64,000 bases of DNA from Blastocatellia bacterium (lineage in GTDB: Bacteria; Acidobacteriota; Blastocatellia; Pyrinomonadales; Pyrinomonadaceae). Each line of letters starts with the position of its first letter. Position 1 is the first letter of the stretch. Shown one piece after another: positions 19,149-28,903 of the stretch. The DNA lies in contig JAEUQK010000017.1 in assembly GCA_016789265.1 (NCBI GenBank), forward strand, positions 62,001 through 126,000, written 5' to 3'. Position numbers and translations under genes: made by a program. The notes below the pieces were generated by a model, which made no database searches, was not told where the DNA came from, and saw only the letters and a program-made list of their open reading frames with translations.

Positions 19149-20606
19149 CTAGGTCTGCATGGAAGCAAGAAACTCGGCGTTGGTCTTGGTCTTTCCGAGG
19201 CGTTCAAGCACTACTTCCATTTGTTCGACGGGTGAGAGCGGATTGAGCACTCGCCGCATTACCCAGATTCGATTGAGATCTTCTTTGCCGATGAGGAGTT
19301 CTTCCTTGCGTGTCCCCGATCTCTGGAGATCGATCGCCGGGAATAGCCGCTTGTCGGACAGACGGCGGTCTAGATGAATTTCCGAGTTACCCGTTCCCTT
19401 GAACTCCTCAAAGATCACGTCATCCATTCGCGAACCCGTATCGATTAGAGCTGTCGCGATGATCGTAAGGCTGCCGCCTTCCTCTATATTACGGGCAGCA
19501 CCGAAGAAACGCTTGGGCCGCTGCAATGCGTTAGAGTCAATACCACCCGATAGGATCTTGCCGGATGGCGGAACGACGGCGTTGTGGGCGCGCGCGAGAC
19601 GCGTGATCGAATCGAGAAGAATTACCACGTCTCGTTTGTGTTCGACAAGCCGCTTTGCCTTTTCGATCACCATATCGGCAACTTGGACGTGCCGTGTCGG
19701 CGGTTCGTCGAATGTCGATGAAATGACCTCGCCGCGGACCGAACGCTGCATATCCGTGACTTCTTCCGGCCGTTCGTCTATGAGGAGAACGATCAAGGTA
19801 GTTTCCGGATGATTCTCGGTGATCGAATTCGCGATCGTCTGTAGGAGCATCGTCTTACCGGTTCTTGGCGGTGCAACGATCAAAGCACGCTGCCCCTTAC
19901 CGATAGGGGTGACCAGGTCAATAACCCGTGCGGCAATATTCTCTGGGCCGACCTCCATCTTCAACTGCTCATCGGGATAGAGCGGTGTCAGGTTGTCGAA
20001 AAATACTTTCTCCCGTGATTGTTCCGGGGCTTCGAAGTTGATCGCCTCAACCTTGATGAGGGCGAAATAACGCTCGCCTTCCTTTGGCGGTCGGATCTGA
20101 CCGGAAACCGTGTCGCCCGTTCGGAGGTCAAACTTGCGGATCTGCGAGGGGCTGACGTAAATATCGTCCGGGCCCGGGAGATAGTTGTATTCCGGAGCTC
20201 GCAGAAATCCGAATCCATCCGGAAGAGTTTCCAAGACTCCCTCGGAAAAGATGAGTCCGCTTTTCTCGGTCTGTGCGGCAAGAACTTTGAAGATCAATTC
20301 CTGTTTGCGAAGCCCGGTCGCTCCCTCGATGCCCATTTCCTTTGCGATATGCGTCAGTTCACTGATCGACATATCCTTAAGGCCGGCAAGATTGAGAAGC
20401 TCCGGTTTGTCGCCCTGACCCTTTTGATTCGGACGTTCATTGTCACGTCGCGCCGTCGGCTCAGCCGATGAGGGCTCAGCCGTGCCGGCTCCCGCCTCGG
20501 GAGTATCGACTTCGCCATTTACCGGGATCTCGTTCGTTTCGGAAGTTATACCGTCGTCAGACTTGCCTGCCCTCGGACGCCTGGATGATGTAGTTTTGGT
20601 TGCCAT
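19149..20606 (-). CDS. rho: Transcription termination factor Rho
   Basis: About 485 residues from [14 protein letters not shown]. An acidic, low-complexity insertion of about 60 residues precedes the Rho N-terminal helical domain ([22 protein letters not shown]). The RNA-binding cold-shock-like domain follows ([14 protein letters not shown], then [18 protein letters not shown]). The ATPase has Walker A APPRTGKT and the late motif [31 protein letters not shown]. It forms a hexameric RNA-dependent helicase that ends transcription. The extra N-terminal stretch is common in high-GC and acidobacterial Rho proteins. Confidence 0.97.
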   Translation of the reverse strand: MATKTTSSRRPRAGKSDDGITSETNEIPVNGEVDTPEAGAGTAEPSSAEPTARRDNERPNQKGQGDKPELLNLAGLKDMSISELTHIAKEMGIEGATGLRKQELIFKVLAAQTEKSGLIFSEGVLETLPDGFGFLRAPEYNYLPGPDDIYVSPSQIRKFDLRTGDTVSGQIRPPKEGERYFALIKVEAINFEAPEQSREKVFFDNLTPLYPDEQLKMEVGPENIAARVIDLVTPIGKGQRALIVAPPRTGKTMLLQTIANSITENHPETTLIVLLIDERPEEVTDMQRSVRGEVISSTFDEPPTRHVQVADMVIEKAKRLVEHKRDVVILLDSITRLARAHNAVVPPSGKILSGGIDSNALQRPKRFFGAARNIEEGGSLTIIATALIDTGSRMDDVIFEEFKGTGNSEIHLDRRLSDKRLFPAIDLQRSGTRKEELLIGKEDLNRIWVMRRVLNPLSPVEQMEVVLERLGKTKTNAEFLASMQT

Positions 20607-20723
20607 TTTGTTGTGGTGCAACTAACGCCGTTTGCGTGATGCGTTCCACGCTTTACGCTTTCAATCGTTCAATTAGCACGTTGCTTCTCAAAATAAATGA
20701 ACTCGAAAGGTGGAGAAAATAGT

Positions 20724-20930
20724 ATGGATCTTGTTGTAGTAATTACAAATGAATACAGCCTTGAGCGAACCTCAAGAACCCTCGAAGTTTTAGGGATGGT
20801 TCTGTTCTACTACAAAAAAACGATTAACGCAACTGATTTTTCAACATTTTGTCGCATCTACTCCGCATTGGCTGCCGACGAAATAGATGACAGGACCTTT
20901 TCACGTCCCATCCCAGATTCAGAGGAGTAG
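20724..20930 (+). CDS. Possible small protein, unknown
   Basis: A 68-codon frame from MDLVVVITNEYSL with a good ribosome site (GGTGGAG nine bases upstream). Its 3' 70 bases run antisense to the end of engB and no family is recognised. Listed because of the ribosome site and because the upstream half lies in otherwise empty DNA; it may well not be translated. Confidence 0.22.
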   Translation: MDLVVVITNEYSLERTSRTLEVLGMVLFYYKKTINATDFSTFCRIYSALAADEIDDRTFSRPIPDSEE

Positions 20931-21439
20931 GCGATGATCTTCGCCGCCGGCAACACGACCTCAAGTTCTCTTAACTGTTTTTGGAGTTGCAGCCTGCTCA
21001 GTTTGTCAGACTTGGTTGCAACCACGATATGGGGTTTAGCGCGAAAATTCAGCCATTCATTTAGTTGAATATCCAATTTGGTTGGCGCATGTCGCACGTC
21101 GACAAGCTGCACGCAAAGAACCAAAGATCCGCTCTGTGAGAGATAGTCCTCCGCCATTTTCCCCCAATCTGCACGCATTGACTTTGAGACCTTTGCGTAG
21201 CCGTACCCTGGAAGATCCACGAAATAGAACCCGTTGTTGATCAGGAAATAGTTTATGCTCTGCGTCCTCCCCGGAGTGTTCGATGTCCTCGCCAGCGACT
21301 TTCGCATGAGGAGAGAATTAATCAGAGAGGATTTACCGACATTTGAACGGCCAAGAAAAGCGACCTCCGGCAAGCCCGAATCGACCCAATGCTCCCGCTT
21401 AAAGGCACTCTTGATGAATTCAGCCGATGTAATTTTCAT
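20858..21439 (-). CDS. engB: Ribosome biogenesis GTPase EngB/YsxC
   Basis: A 193-residue TRAFAC-class GTPase needed for late assembly of the 50S ribosomal subunit. Motifs in order are G1 GRSNVGKSS near residue 30, G2-region TSNTPGRTQSINYF, G3 DLPGYGYAK near 76 and G4 TKSDK near 143. Length is normal. It lies downstream of lon, but a clear terminator stands between them, so it probably has its own promoter. Confidence 0.95.
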   Translation of the reverse strand: MKITSAEFIKSAFKREHWVDSGLPEVAFLGRSNVGKSSLINSLLMRKSLARTSNTPGRTQSINYFLINNGFYFVDLPGYGYAKVSKSMRADWGKMAEDYLSQSGSLVLCVQLVDVRHAPTKLDIQLNEWLNFRAKPHIVVATKSDKLSRLQLQKQLRELEVVLPAAKIIAYSSESGMGREKVLSSISSAANAE

Positions 21440-21477
21440 TCGATATATTACATTTCGCGGTCACGGACATAATAAAA

Positions 21478-21501
21478 GCCCTCGTCAATAACAACGAGGG
21501 C
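21478..21501 (-). terminator. Terminator of lon
   Basis: The perfect 8-bp stem GCCCTCGT/ACGAGGGC with an 8-base loop follows the lon stop by about 20 bases. On the - strand it is followed by TTTTATT. Rho-independent terminator. Confidence 0.78.
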
Positions 21502-21522
21502 CAAATAGCGTAACGTACTCGT

Positions 21523-23946
21523 CTAATCCACGGTTGGTGCAATTGTCTGGGTCGGCCCGTCGGGTTTCCACAACAAACCCTCGCTGACGGGCTCGGAACC
21601 GTGGTTGGACTCAAGTGCAAAATTTAGGACTTCGTCGATCGAATCGACCAAATGTATAGTCAGATCCTCGCGAACTTCATCGGGGACGTCAGCAAGGTCC
21701 TTTTCGTTTTCCTTGGACATTATCAGTGTCTTAAGACCGAACCGATGCGCGGCGAGCAGCTTTTCTTTTACGCCGCCGATCGGTAACACCTTACCTCTCA
21801 GCGTTATTTCTCCCGTCATTGCGACATCATGCCTCGCCTTTCGGCGAGTCAACGCAGAGACCATCGCGGTTGCGATGGTAATACCGGCACTGGGACCGTC
21901 TTTAGGGATGGCCCCTTCGGGAACGTGGATGTGGAGGTCCTTCTCGCGGAAATCCTTAGGATCGATACCGAGTTCTTCCGCTCGGGATCGAACACAGGTC
22001 AATGCTGCGCGAGCCGATTCCTGCATAACCTCTCCAAGCTTACCGGTAAGAGTGACCTCTCCTTTGCCCGCGACCAGCGTCGCCTCGACCTGAAGTACAT
22101 CACCTCCAACTTCGGTCCAGGCAAGTCCGTTTACGAGCCCGATCTCGCTCTTTCGCGCGATGTCCTGCTTGCGAAACCGGATCGTCCCCAAAAGCTCTCT
22201 CACTTTCTCAGCATCAACAACGATCTTGAAGTTTGCTTTATCGTCGGTTGCTACATACTTACGGGCGATCTTACGCAGGCACGAACCGATCTCACGTTCC
22301 AGGTTTCTTACGCCTGCTTCACGGGTATAATGACGGATCAATTCGAGCACGCCGTCTTCCGTAAACTTTACCAAGCTGTCATCGATGCCCGTATGTTCGC
22401 ACTGTTTTGAGATCAGATGACGCTTAGCGATCTCGACCTTTTCCCTTTCGGTATAGCCGGAGAGGTTCAATACTTCCAGCCGATCCTGAAGAGGAGGTGG
22501 TATCGTGTGAAGAACATTCGCGGTCGCGATAAAGAACACGTTCGAGAGATCGTAATCGACATCAAGGTAGTGGTCCCTGAACGTATGGTTCTGTTCCGGA
22601 TCGAGTACCTCCAGCAAAGCCGAAGACGGGTCGCCTCTAAAATCTCTTCCGAGCTTATCGACCTCATCAAGAAGTATTACGGGATTTATCGTCCCCGCTC
22701 GCTTCATTAGTTGAACGATCTGGCCGGGCAAAGCTCCGATGTAGGTCCGCCGATGGCCCCGGATCTCCGCTTCATCATGAACCCCACCCAGTGCCAAACG
22801 TACGAACTTTCGGCCTGTGGCATTTGCAATTGATTTTCCAAGCGAAGTCTTCCCAACTCCCGGAGGTCCAACAAAACATAGGATCGTCCCTTTCGGATTT
22901 TTAACTAGTTGCCGAACCGCAAGGAACTCGAGAATACGCTCTTTGATCTTTTCCAGTCCGTAATGATCCTCGTTAAGCGTATCCTCAGCTTCTCGAAGAT
23001 CGTTGTATTCTTCTGAACGCTGTTTCCACGGCACGTTAACGAGCCAATCTATATATGTCCGGGAAACAGTGCTCTCAGCCGACATCGGCGGCATAGCCTC
23101 GAGCCGGGAAAGTTCCTGATGAGCCTTCTCTTTTGCCTCGACGGTCATACCAACTTCGTCGATCTTCTTCTTCAACTCCTCGAGTTCTGCCTTTTCGTCC
23201 TTCCGTCCAAGCTCTTTATGGATAGCTTTTATCTGCTCATTCAGGTAATACTCGCGCTGATGTTTGTCCATCTGCTTCTTGGTTCGGGCGTGAATGGCAC
23301 GATCTAGCTGACGCTTTTCGATCTCGGCCTCAAGAACGTCGATAAGCTTCTGGAGCCGCTCCGGAACCGAAGCCGTCTCAAGCAAGACCTGTTTTTCATC
23401 AACATTGATGCGAAGGTGCGATGACATCGAATCTGCTATCTGGGCTGCCGAAATACCCCGCAAACTGGCGTGTAGCGCGTCTGTATAGGCATCCGGCGAG
23501 ACCCTGAGAAGCTGTTCGACAAGCGTATGAATCTTTTGCAGGAGACCGTCGGTCCTGTAGCCCGATTCTTCGCTCGAAATGACCTTTCGGACATGGGCGT
23601 GAAAAACTCCATCATCATTCTGTTCGATACGTACAGATTGCCCGCGTTCCCTTCCCTCGACAACGACCTTGATCTGCCCATTGTCTTGACGCTGAGCCTG
23701 AAGGATCCGTCCGATCGTCCCGACACTGTAGATCTGATCTGCCGCCGGTTCGTCAACGGTCGCGTCATGTTGAGTTGCAAGAAAGATATCCCGTTCACCT
23801 GACATTGCCTCCTCGAGAGCGGCAACCGAACTGGGACGTCCGATCTTGAATGCTACTTTCGTGAACGGAAAAATGACGACGTCCCGAATCGGGACCATTG
23901 CGTAACGCTTAATATCCGCCGGCATCTGGTCAGTAAATTCTTGCAT
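21523..23946 (-). CDS. lon: ATP-dependent protease Lon
   Basis: An 807-residue LonA protease with the normal three-part structure. The N-terminal substrate domain begins [14 protein letters not shown]. The AAA+ domain has Walker [10 protein letters not shown] near residue 363 and Walker [13 protein letters not shown]. The C-terminal serine-lysine protease domain has the catalytic serine in KDGPSAG near 695 and lysine in [10 protein letters not shown] near 740. It degrades damaged and regulatory proteins in the cytosol. It lies after clpX in the tig-clpP-clpX-lon order found in many bacteria, separated here by a broken gene on the opposite strand. Confidence 0.97.
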   Translation of the reverse strand: MQEFTDQMPADIKRYAMVPIRDVVIFPFTKVAFKIGRPSSVAALEEAMSGERDIFLATQHDATVDEPAADQIYSVGTIGRILQAQRQDNGQIKVVVEGRERGQSVRIEQNDDGVFHAHVRKVISSEESGYRTDGLLQKIHTLVEQLLRVSPDAYTDALHASLRGISAAQIADSMSSHLRINVDEKQVLLETASVPERLQKLIDVLEAEIEKRQLDRAIHARTKKQMDKHQREYYLNEQIKAIHKELGRKDEKAELEELKKKIDEVGMTVEAKEKAHQELSRLEAMPPMSAESTVSRTYIDWLVNVPWKQRSEEYNDLREAEDTLNEDHYGLEKIKERILEFLAVRQLVKNPKGTILCFVGPPGVGKTSLGKSIANATGRKFVRLALGGVHDEAEIRGHRRTYIGALPGQIVQLMKRAGTINPVILLDEVDKLGRDFRGDPSSALLEVLDPEQNHTFRDHYLDVDYDLSNVFFIATANVLHTIPPPLQDRLEVLNLSGYTEREKVEIAKRHLISKQCEHTGIDDSLVKFTEDGVLELIRHYTREAGVRNLEREIGSCLRKIARKYVATDDKANFKIVVDAEKVRELLGTIRFRKQDIARKSEIGLVNGLAWTEVGGDVLQVEATLVAGKGEVTLTGKLGEVMQESARAALTCVRSRAEELGIDPKDFREKDLHIHVPEGAIPKDGPSAGITIATAMVSALTRRKARHDVAMTGEITLRGKVLPIGGVKEKLLAAHRFGLKTLIMSKENEKDLADVPDEVREDLTIHLVDSIDEVLNFALESNHGSEPVSEGLLWKPDGPTQTIAPTVD

Positions 23947-24197
23947 AGAATTGAGGGGAATCAGTTTTTATGACTATTCGGGTAAATAGAAATCGGATAA
24001 AACTATTTACGCAGAATTAACAAGCAAAAGCAACAGAAAATCGGCTGACAGCCGACAGGCCTTAATTACTGCGTACCGCCTATAAATGACCAATCAGGAC
24101 TGGATTCAAAAATTTTCGCTGAATTGGCGGATTTCTGCACAAAACGTTCAATTGTTACTAAGCTTTGGTGGACGACCTGCTAAATAAGGAGAATTTG

Positions 24198-24686
24198 ATG
24201 GCCCGGACAAAAGTTTCCCCAGACGTCGCGCCGATGAATCAACTAACCAGCACCTGCTGTTGGTACACATGACCTCAGATGCTATGTAAATGGAAAGGCA
24301 GGGATGCCGGTCAGATACTTAAAAAAATGGACGAATCCCCGAACTTGTTTCCATTTTATATGCTCGATAACGGAATTGCTCCGAGCGAATGTAAGGAAAC
24401 TGCAAAAGCTCTTGGCATGAGTTGGGCGGGCGACGGTGAGATCGACGCTTGGGTTCTTGCCAGGGCTCTGCGATCTCATGGCCCTTATTGGGTAGCGGGA
24501 ATGCGGCAAAAGAATTTTTCCCACGTAATCATAGTCACGCCATGCAATCCGGAACAAGGACAGATCCGATAAATCAACCCATGGATGAATCACGACCTTT
24601 CGGATACGTGGGGCACAGTCTCGTGGCTTAACGATCGCGGCAAGGTCGGGAAAGAGACTGACGGAAGTCTTATCTATTCGCCTTAA
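24198..24686 (+). pseudogene. Degraded papain-like cysteine protease (AvrRpt2/C39-like)
   Basis: One reading frame runs from an ATG with an AGGAG ribosome site to a stop at 24684, about 162 codons, but contains two in-frame stops: TGA at 24270 and TAA at 24570. The frame reads MNQLTSTCCWYT, stop, PQMLCKWKGRDAG, and after the second stop INPWMN and DTWGTVSWLND. The order QLTSTCCW (putative catalytic Cys), SHVIIVT (putative His) and INPW (Asn/Asp region) matches secreted-effector or bacteriocin-type papain-like proteases. No frameshift is needed to read it, so decay seems recent. Its 3' end reaches the clpX stop region, convergently. Confidence 0.68.
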
Positions 24687-24696
24687 AAGAGAATTT

Positions 24697-25944
24697 CTAT
24701 GCCGCCTCTTCAATACGAGGCGCGATAATATCGAAGACCGGCGCTTTGCGCTCGATCATATCTTTGGTGATGACAAGTTCCTTGACCTTTTTCTCAGACG
24801 GAAGGACGTACATCGATTCAAGCAAGATCTCTTCCATTATCATCATCAAACCTCGGGCCCCCACTTTTCGTTTATGGGCCTGGAAGGCGATCGCTTTCAG
24901 TGCGTCATCCGTGAACTTTAGCCCGATGTTGTCGAACTCGAATTTTCGTTGGTATTGTTTGACGAGCGCGTTCTTAGGTTCGGTGAGGATACGCACCAGT
25001 GCACTTTCGTCGAGCGGCTGAAGCGTTCCTACCACCGGCAAGCGACCGACGAACTCTGGGATCAAGCCATAATGCATCAAATCTTCGGGCTCGAGCTTTT
25101 CAAGCGCTTCGTGTTGTCGCATGCGGCTCGTTTTAACATCTGCTTGAAATCCTAGCGACTTATTGCGAAGTCTCTTTTCGACCACTTTTTCGAGACCGAT
25201 AAACGCGCCGCCACAAATAAACAGAATATTAGTGGTGTCCAACTGGGTGAATTCTTGCTGCGGGTGCTTTCTGCCCCCGCCGGTGGGTATGTTGGCGACC
25301 GTACCTTCGAGGATCTTTAGAAGCGCCTGCTGTACGCCCTCACCCGACACGTCGCGCGTGATCGACGGGTTGTCATCCTTTCGGCATATCTTGTCGATCT
25401 CATCAATATAGATGATCCCGTGCTGTGCTTTTTCAACATCGTTACCAGCGGCCTGAAGCAGCCGCAACAAGATATTCTCAACGTCTTCTCCGACATATCC
25501 GGCTTCTGTGAGACTGGTGGCATCGACGATACAAAACGGAACGCTGAGTACTTTTGCCAATGTTTGAGCTAAAAGTGTTTTTCCGGTTCCTGTGGGGCCG
25601 ATCAACAAGATATTCGATTTCTGTATATCGACGTCTGACCGACGCTTTACTAGTTCAAGCCGCTTATAATGTTGGTAAACCGCCACCGCAAGCCGCTTTT
25701 TGGATTCTTCCTGTCCGATGACATATTCGTCAAGGAAGGACTTTATTTCCTGAGGTTTTGGAAGAGATGTGCGGGATGAGGTCGTTTCCTGCTGTTCATC
25801 GTCGTTGATGATCTCGTTGCAGATATCTATGCACTCATTGCACACGTAGACACCGGGACCGGCTATTAGCTTTTTGACGTCATTCTGCGACTTGCCGCAA
25901 AACGAGCAGCACAAGAGTTCTTCTGGTCTTCGGAAATTTGCCAT
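24697..25944 (-). CDS. clpX: ClpX, ATPase subunit of the ClpXP protease
   Basis: A 415-residue AAA+ unfoldase. The N-terminal zinc-binding domain has CCSFCGKSQ and CNECIDIC (residues about 12-41). The AAA+ core has Walker [13 protein letters not shown] near residue 115, Walker [11 protein letters not shown], and the ClpP-docking loop region near [10 protein letters not shown]. It delivers tagged proteins into ClpP. It follows clpP by about 80 bases, and that gap holds a palindrome and a tandem repeat. Confidence 0.97.
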   Translation of the reverse strand: MANFRRPEELLCCSFCGKSQNDVKKLIAGPGVYVCNECIDICNEIINDDEQQETTSSRTSLPKPQEIKSFLDEYVIGQEESKKRLAVAVYQHYKRLELVKRRSDVDIQKSNILLIGPTGTGKTLLAQTLAKVLSVPFCIVDATSLTEAGYVGEDVENILLRLLQAAGNDVEKAQHGIIYIDEIDKICRKDDNPSITRDVSGEGVQQALLKILEGTVANIPTGGGRKHPQQEFTQLDTTNILFICGGAFIGLEKVVEKRLRNKSLGFQADVKTSRMRQHEALEKLEPEDLMHYGLIPEFVGRLPVVGTLQPLDESALVRILTEPKNALVKQYQRKFEFDNIGLKFTDDALKAIAFQAHKRKVGARGLMMIMEEILLESMYVLPSEKKVKELVITKDMIERKAPVFDIIAPRIEEAA

Positions 25945-25971
25945 ACGAGAAACAGTTAAGCTCTAGTCAAT

Positions 25972-25997
25972 ACATGATGTCCGGACATGATGTCCGG
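25972..25997. repeat. Tandem 13-bp repeat containing a 17-bp palindrome, upstream of clpX
   Basis: ACATGATGTCCGG occurs twice head to tail. The second copy with the preceding CCGG forms the palindrome CCGGACA-TGA-TGTCCGG (25981-25997). It lies 37 bases before the clpX ATG in the clpP-clpX gap. It could be an operator or a short hairpin; no T run follows, so a simple terminator is unlikely. Confidence 0.6.
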
Positions 25998-26026
25998 CGG
26001 TGAAACCGGCCACTCAATTGAAAACA

Positions 26027-26614
26027 CTACTTATCCCTGTGTTCAATGACCTCGTCAATCAGACCATATTCTTTTGCCTGGATGGGTGTCAGAATGCGGT
26101 CTCGCTCGACGTCCTTTTCAACCTGTTCGAATGACTGGCCGCTGTGATTCGCGATGATCCTTGATGTCATTTCACGCATACGAAGGATCTCTTCTGCCAT
26201 TATTCGAACGTCAGTCGCCTGTCCCGATGCCCCGCCAGACGGCTGATGAATAAGGATCCTCGCATTCGGTAATGCGAACCGCTTCCCTTTAGCACCTGCC
26301 GTTAGCAGCAAAGCTCCCATCGAGGCACACTGGCCGACACAGATCGTCGTGCAGTCATTCTTGATAAACTGCATCGTGTCGTAGATGGCCATTCCCGCCG
26401 TTATCGAACCGCCCGGAGAGTTGATGTACAGGTTTATGTCACGCTCAGGATCTTCTGCTTCCAAGAAAAGAAGCTGTGCAACGATCAGGTTTGCTATCTG
26501 ATCATCGATCGGCGTACCGATAAAAATAATACTGTCCTTAAGAAGCCGCGAGTAGATGTCGAACGCACGCTCGCCGCGCGACGTCTGTTCGACAACCATA
26601 GGAACTAAAGCCAT
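26027..26614 (-). CDS. clpP: ATP-dependent Clp protease proteolytic subunit ClpP
   Basis: A 195-residue serine peptidase that forms the tetradecameric chamber of ClpXP. The catalytic Ser is in CASMGA near residue 98, His in LIHQPSGG near 123 and Asp in the DVERDR region near 172. The starting [13 protein letters not shown] is typical. It sits between tig and clpX, the most common arrangement of this gene. Confidence 0.98.
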   Translation of the reverse strand: MALVPMVVEQTSRGERAFDIYSRLLKDSIIFIGTPIDDQIANLIVAQLLFLEAEDPERDINLYINSPGGSITAGMAIYDTMQFIKNDCTTICVGQCASMGALLLTAGAKGKRFALPNARILIHQPSGGASGQATDVRIMAEEILRMREMTSRIIANHSGQSFEQVEKDVERDRILTPIQAKEYGLIDEVIEHRDK

Positions 26615-26767
26615 AATTTTTCTCTCAATGTTGAAACTACTTTAAGTAAAGGGTGAAATTGGCGACTCTAAGTCATTGTGAAACCTACGATTGCCAAGTT
26701 TACAGACTTATTCAGAAATTGCAAGCATTTTACGTCGCCCTCAAAATACCGCTCATATTGATCAAGC

Positions 26768-28219
26768 TCATTCCGCGGACTTGGATCTTGCCGGTTTCTT
26801 TTTTGCAGCCTTAGGCTTTTCCGACTCATTCTTTTCAGCCTTAGTTTTCACAGTCTTCTTGGGTTTCTCGTCCGTATCTTCAGCTACGGCCCCCTCCTGA
26901 CTCTCGTCTATCCACGGACCATCGCTAACCTTTGCTTTGGCAACAAGAGCCTCAATTGATTTCCTAGTTCGAAGATTATTCTCGATGGTTGCAGTTCCGC
27001 CCTGTTTTGTTATCGATTCCCTGATCTCTTCGGGATTGGTGCGATAATAGTCAGCGAGCTTTGCGATCTCTTCATCGACCTCTTCTATTGCTACAACTAT
27101 ACTCTCCGCCTCGGCGATCTTCTCAAGCAGCATTGCTCCTCGAACGTCGCGTTCGGCCTGGCCTCGCATCTGGTGATAGGCCATTTCGACAAAACTGTTC
27201 TCGACCTTATTAAGATCGACCCCTCTTTGCTGAAGATCCCGGGCGAAATTGTTCAATAGATTTCTTGCCTGATTCTCGATCAAGGCATTTGGCACTTCGA
27301 ATGAATTCGACTCGATGAGTTTAGCGACCGCATCGTTTCGGACTCGCGCATCGGCGTCGGCTTTAGCATACGTCTCCAAATCGACACGGAGTTTCTTCCT
27401 GAGGTCGGCTAGTGATTCATATCCTTCATCGAGGCTCTTTGCCCATTCGTCATTCAACTCGGGCGTCTCTGAACGACCAACCGATTTGATCCTGGCTTTG
27501 TAGTGAACGGTCTTTCCCGCCAGCGCCGGCGAAGAAAATTCAGCAGGATATGAAACGGTAAAATCCTTCTCATCGTCAGCCTTGACACCAACCAGGTTCT
27601 CTGTGAACGCCTTTTCGATAACCTCATCGCCTAGTTTAATCTCAAGGTCGCTAGCGGTGATGGGCTCACCCTTCGGGTCGTCTGCAAAGACGCCCTCGAG
27701 ATCAGCGATTACGGTATCGCCCATCTCTGATCCTCTACCCTCGACTGGTATGAGAGCGGCTTCCTGATCGAGCCGACTGGATATCAGGTCATCGATCTCA
27801 CTGTCCTCGACAGGCTTGATACGGCGCGTCAGTTCGATACCTTCATAGTCCGGAGTCTGCAACTCCGGCATGACCTCGACGTGAACATGAAGCTTGATCG
27901 ACTCAGACCCGTTTACCTTTATGTTCTCTGCGTTGTCAAGATGCAACTGCGGTTCGGCAAGCGGCTGCAGACTGTGTTCCTGGATCGCTTCCGACACCTG
28001 TTGAGGGAGAACAAGCTGAAGAACTTCGCTCTTGATCTCCTCTCTGAATCGCATTCGCACGACATCCAGCGGGGCGAATCCTTTGCGGAAACCGGGAATA
28101 CTGACACGGTCCGCGTAACGCTTACTTATCTTGCCATAAGCTTCCTTCAAAACCGCGGGCTCAACTTGTATATGGATCTCGCGCTGCGTCGGCGAGATCT
28201 CTTTTAATTCACTATTCAT
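26768..28219 (-). CDS. tig: Trigger factor
   Basis: A 483-residue ribosome-bound chaperone and peptidyl-prolyl isomerase. The ribosome-binding signature GFRKGFAPL is near residue 44, the FKBP-like domain spans about 145-235 (GDTVIADLEG) and the helical C-terminal chaperone arms follow. The protein is longer than the usual 430-450 residues because of a C-terminal tail of about 40 residues very rich in K, A, E and P (KPKKTVKTKAEKN). The tail may be disordered or bind nucleic acid. First gene of the tig-clpP-clpX cluster. Confidence 0.96.
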   Translation of the reverse strand: MNSELKEISPTQREIHIQVEPAVLKEAYGKISKRYADRVSIPGFRKGFAPLDVVRMRFREEIKSEVLQLVLPQQVSEAIQEHSLQPLAEPQLHLDNAENIKVNGSESIKLHVHVEVMPELQTPDYEGIELTRRIKPVEDSEIDDLISSRLDQEAALIPVEGRGSEMGDTVIADLEGVFADDPKGEPITASDLEIKLGDEVIEKAFTENLVGVKADDEKDFTVSYPAEFSSPALAGKTVHYKARIKSVGRSETPELNDEWAKSLDEGYESLADLRKKLRVDLETYAKADADARVRNDAVAKLIESNSFEVPNALIENQARNLLNNFARDLQQRGVDLNKVENSFVEMAYHQMRGQAERDVRGAMLLEKIAEAESIVVAIEEVDEEIAKLADYYRTNPEEIRESITKQGGTATIENNLRTRKSIEALVAKAKVSDGPWIDESQEGAVAEDTDEKPKKTVKTKAEKNESEKPKAAKKKPARSKSAE

Positions 28220-28367
28220 TCTCTGGAAAAGGATAGCGAACGAGGGGTTAAAAGTCGAATTGCGTCATTTCGCCGGCTATGCGTTCACCAACGACCTCAA
28301 AAGCACGAAAGCTCGATGTTAAACCGAATAGAACGGCGAACATCGAGCCCCTTCCTTTTACAGATCT

Positions 28368-28452
28368 TGGTGCCGAGGGCGAGACTCGAACTCGCACGTC
28401 TTTCGACGCTAGATCCTAAGTCTAGTGCGTCTGCCAATTTCGCCACCTCGGC
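28368..28452 (-). tRNA. tRNA-Leu (anticodon TAG)
   Basis: The - strand gives an 85-base class II tRNA. The acceptor GCCGAGG pairs with CCTCGGC, the anticodon stem CTAGA/TCTAG surrounds loop CTTAGGA (anticodon TAG), and a long variable arm precedes the T-arm GAGTTCGAGTCTC. CCA is encoded. It lies between tig and a small membrane protein gene. Confidence 0.97.
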
Positions 28453-28543
28453 ATTTGCAGGTCATCACCCTTCGGCAGATAGGAGCCTTCGAGCATTTCC
28501 TGCAATTTGAATTTATCCAATGCGGCTTAATTTGTCTAGGCGA

Positions 28544-28807
28544 TCATTTTTTCAGGTACTTTCGATCATACTCTTCCCAGGACAGACTGAAGTCGCGGTC
28601 TTCGATCATCCCGCTGGCTGAACCGCCGGTAACATATTTGGACTCCGCACGCTTAAAAAGTCGGTACCCGCCATAGCCAATGGCACCGAGAACGCCGATA
28701 ACAAGACCATACCAAAGCAAGCTGGTGACCAGCCCGAAAAGCCAGAAGAACAGCATCACGCCGAAGATCAGCCCCAAAATTGCGAGGATCAGTTTGATCA
28801 ATTTCAT
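28544..28807 (-). CDS. Small membrane protein, unknown function
   Basis: Eighty-seven residues with two adjacent hydrophobic segments (LILAILGLIFGVMLFFWLFG and WYGLVIGVLGAIGYGGY). A hydrophilic tail ends DFSLSWEEYDRKYLKK. A ribosome site GGAGG stands before the ATG. Transcribed divergently from murE. No family is recognised, but composition and ribosome site argue that it is a real gene. Confidence 0.65.
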   Translation of the reverse strand: MKLIKLILAILGLIFGVMLFFWLFGLVTSLLWYGLVIGVLGAIGYGGYRLFKRAESKYVTGGSASGMIEDRDFSLSWEEYDRKYLKK

Positions 28808-28903
28808 CTTTGCAACCTCCAGACAGGGAGATATACGAATTCGATTTCCCGATGTTCGTGGAAAATTTTCACCTATCGTATAATTTGCGATAGCTTTTGA
28901 CCC

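Noticed and set aside
24159..24185. Sigma-54-like GG-N10-GC upstream of the protease relic
   Set aside because: TGGTGG and CTGC match the consensus poorly, and the expected start would leave almost no leader; probably chance.
24270..24272. TGA in the protease relic as selenocysteine or readthrough
   Set aside because: A second stop, TAA at 24570, breaks the same frame and no SECIS-like hairpin was seen after the TGA, so decay is the simpler reading.
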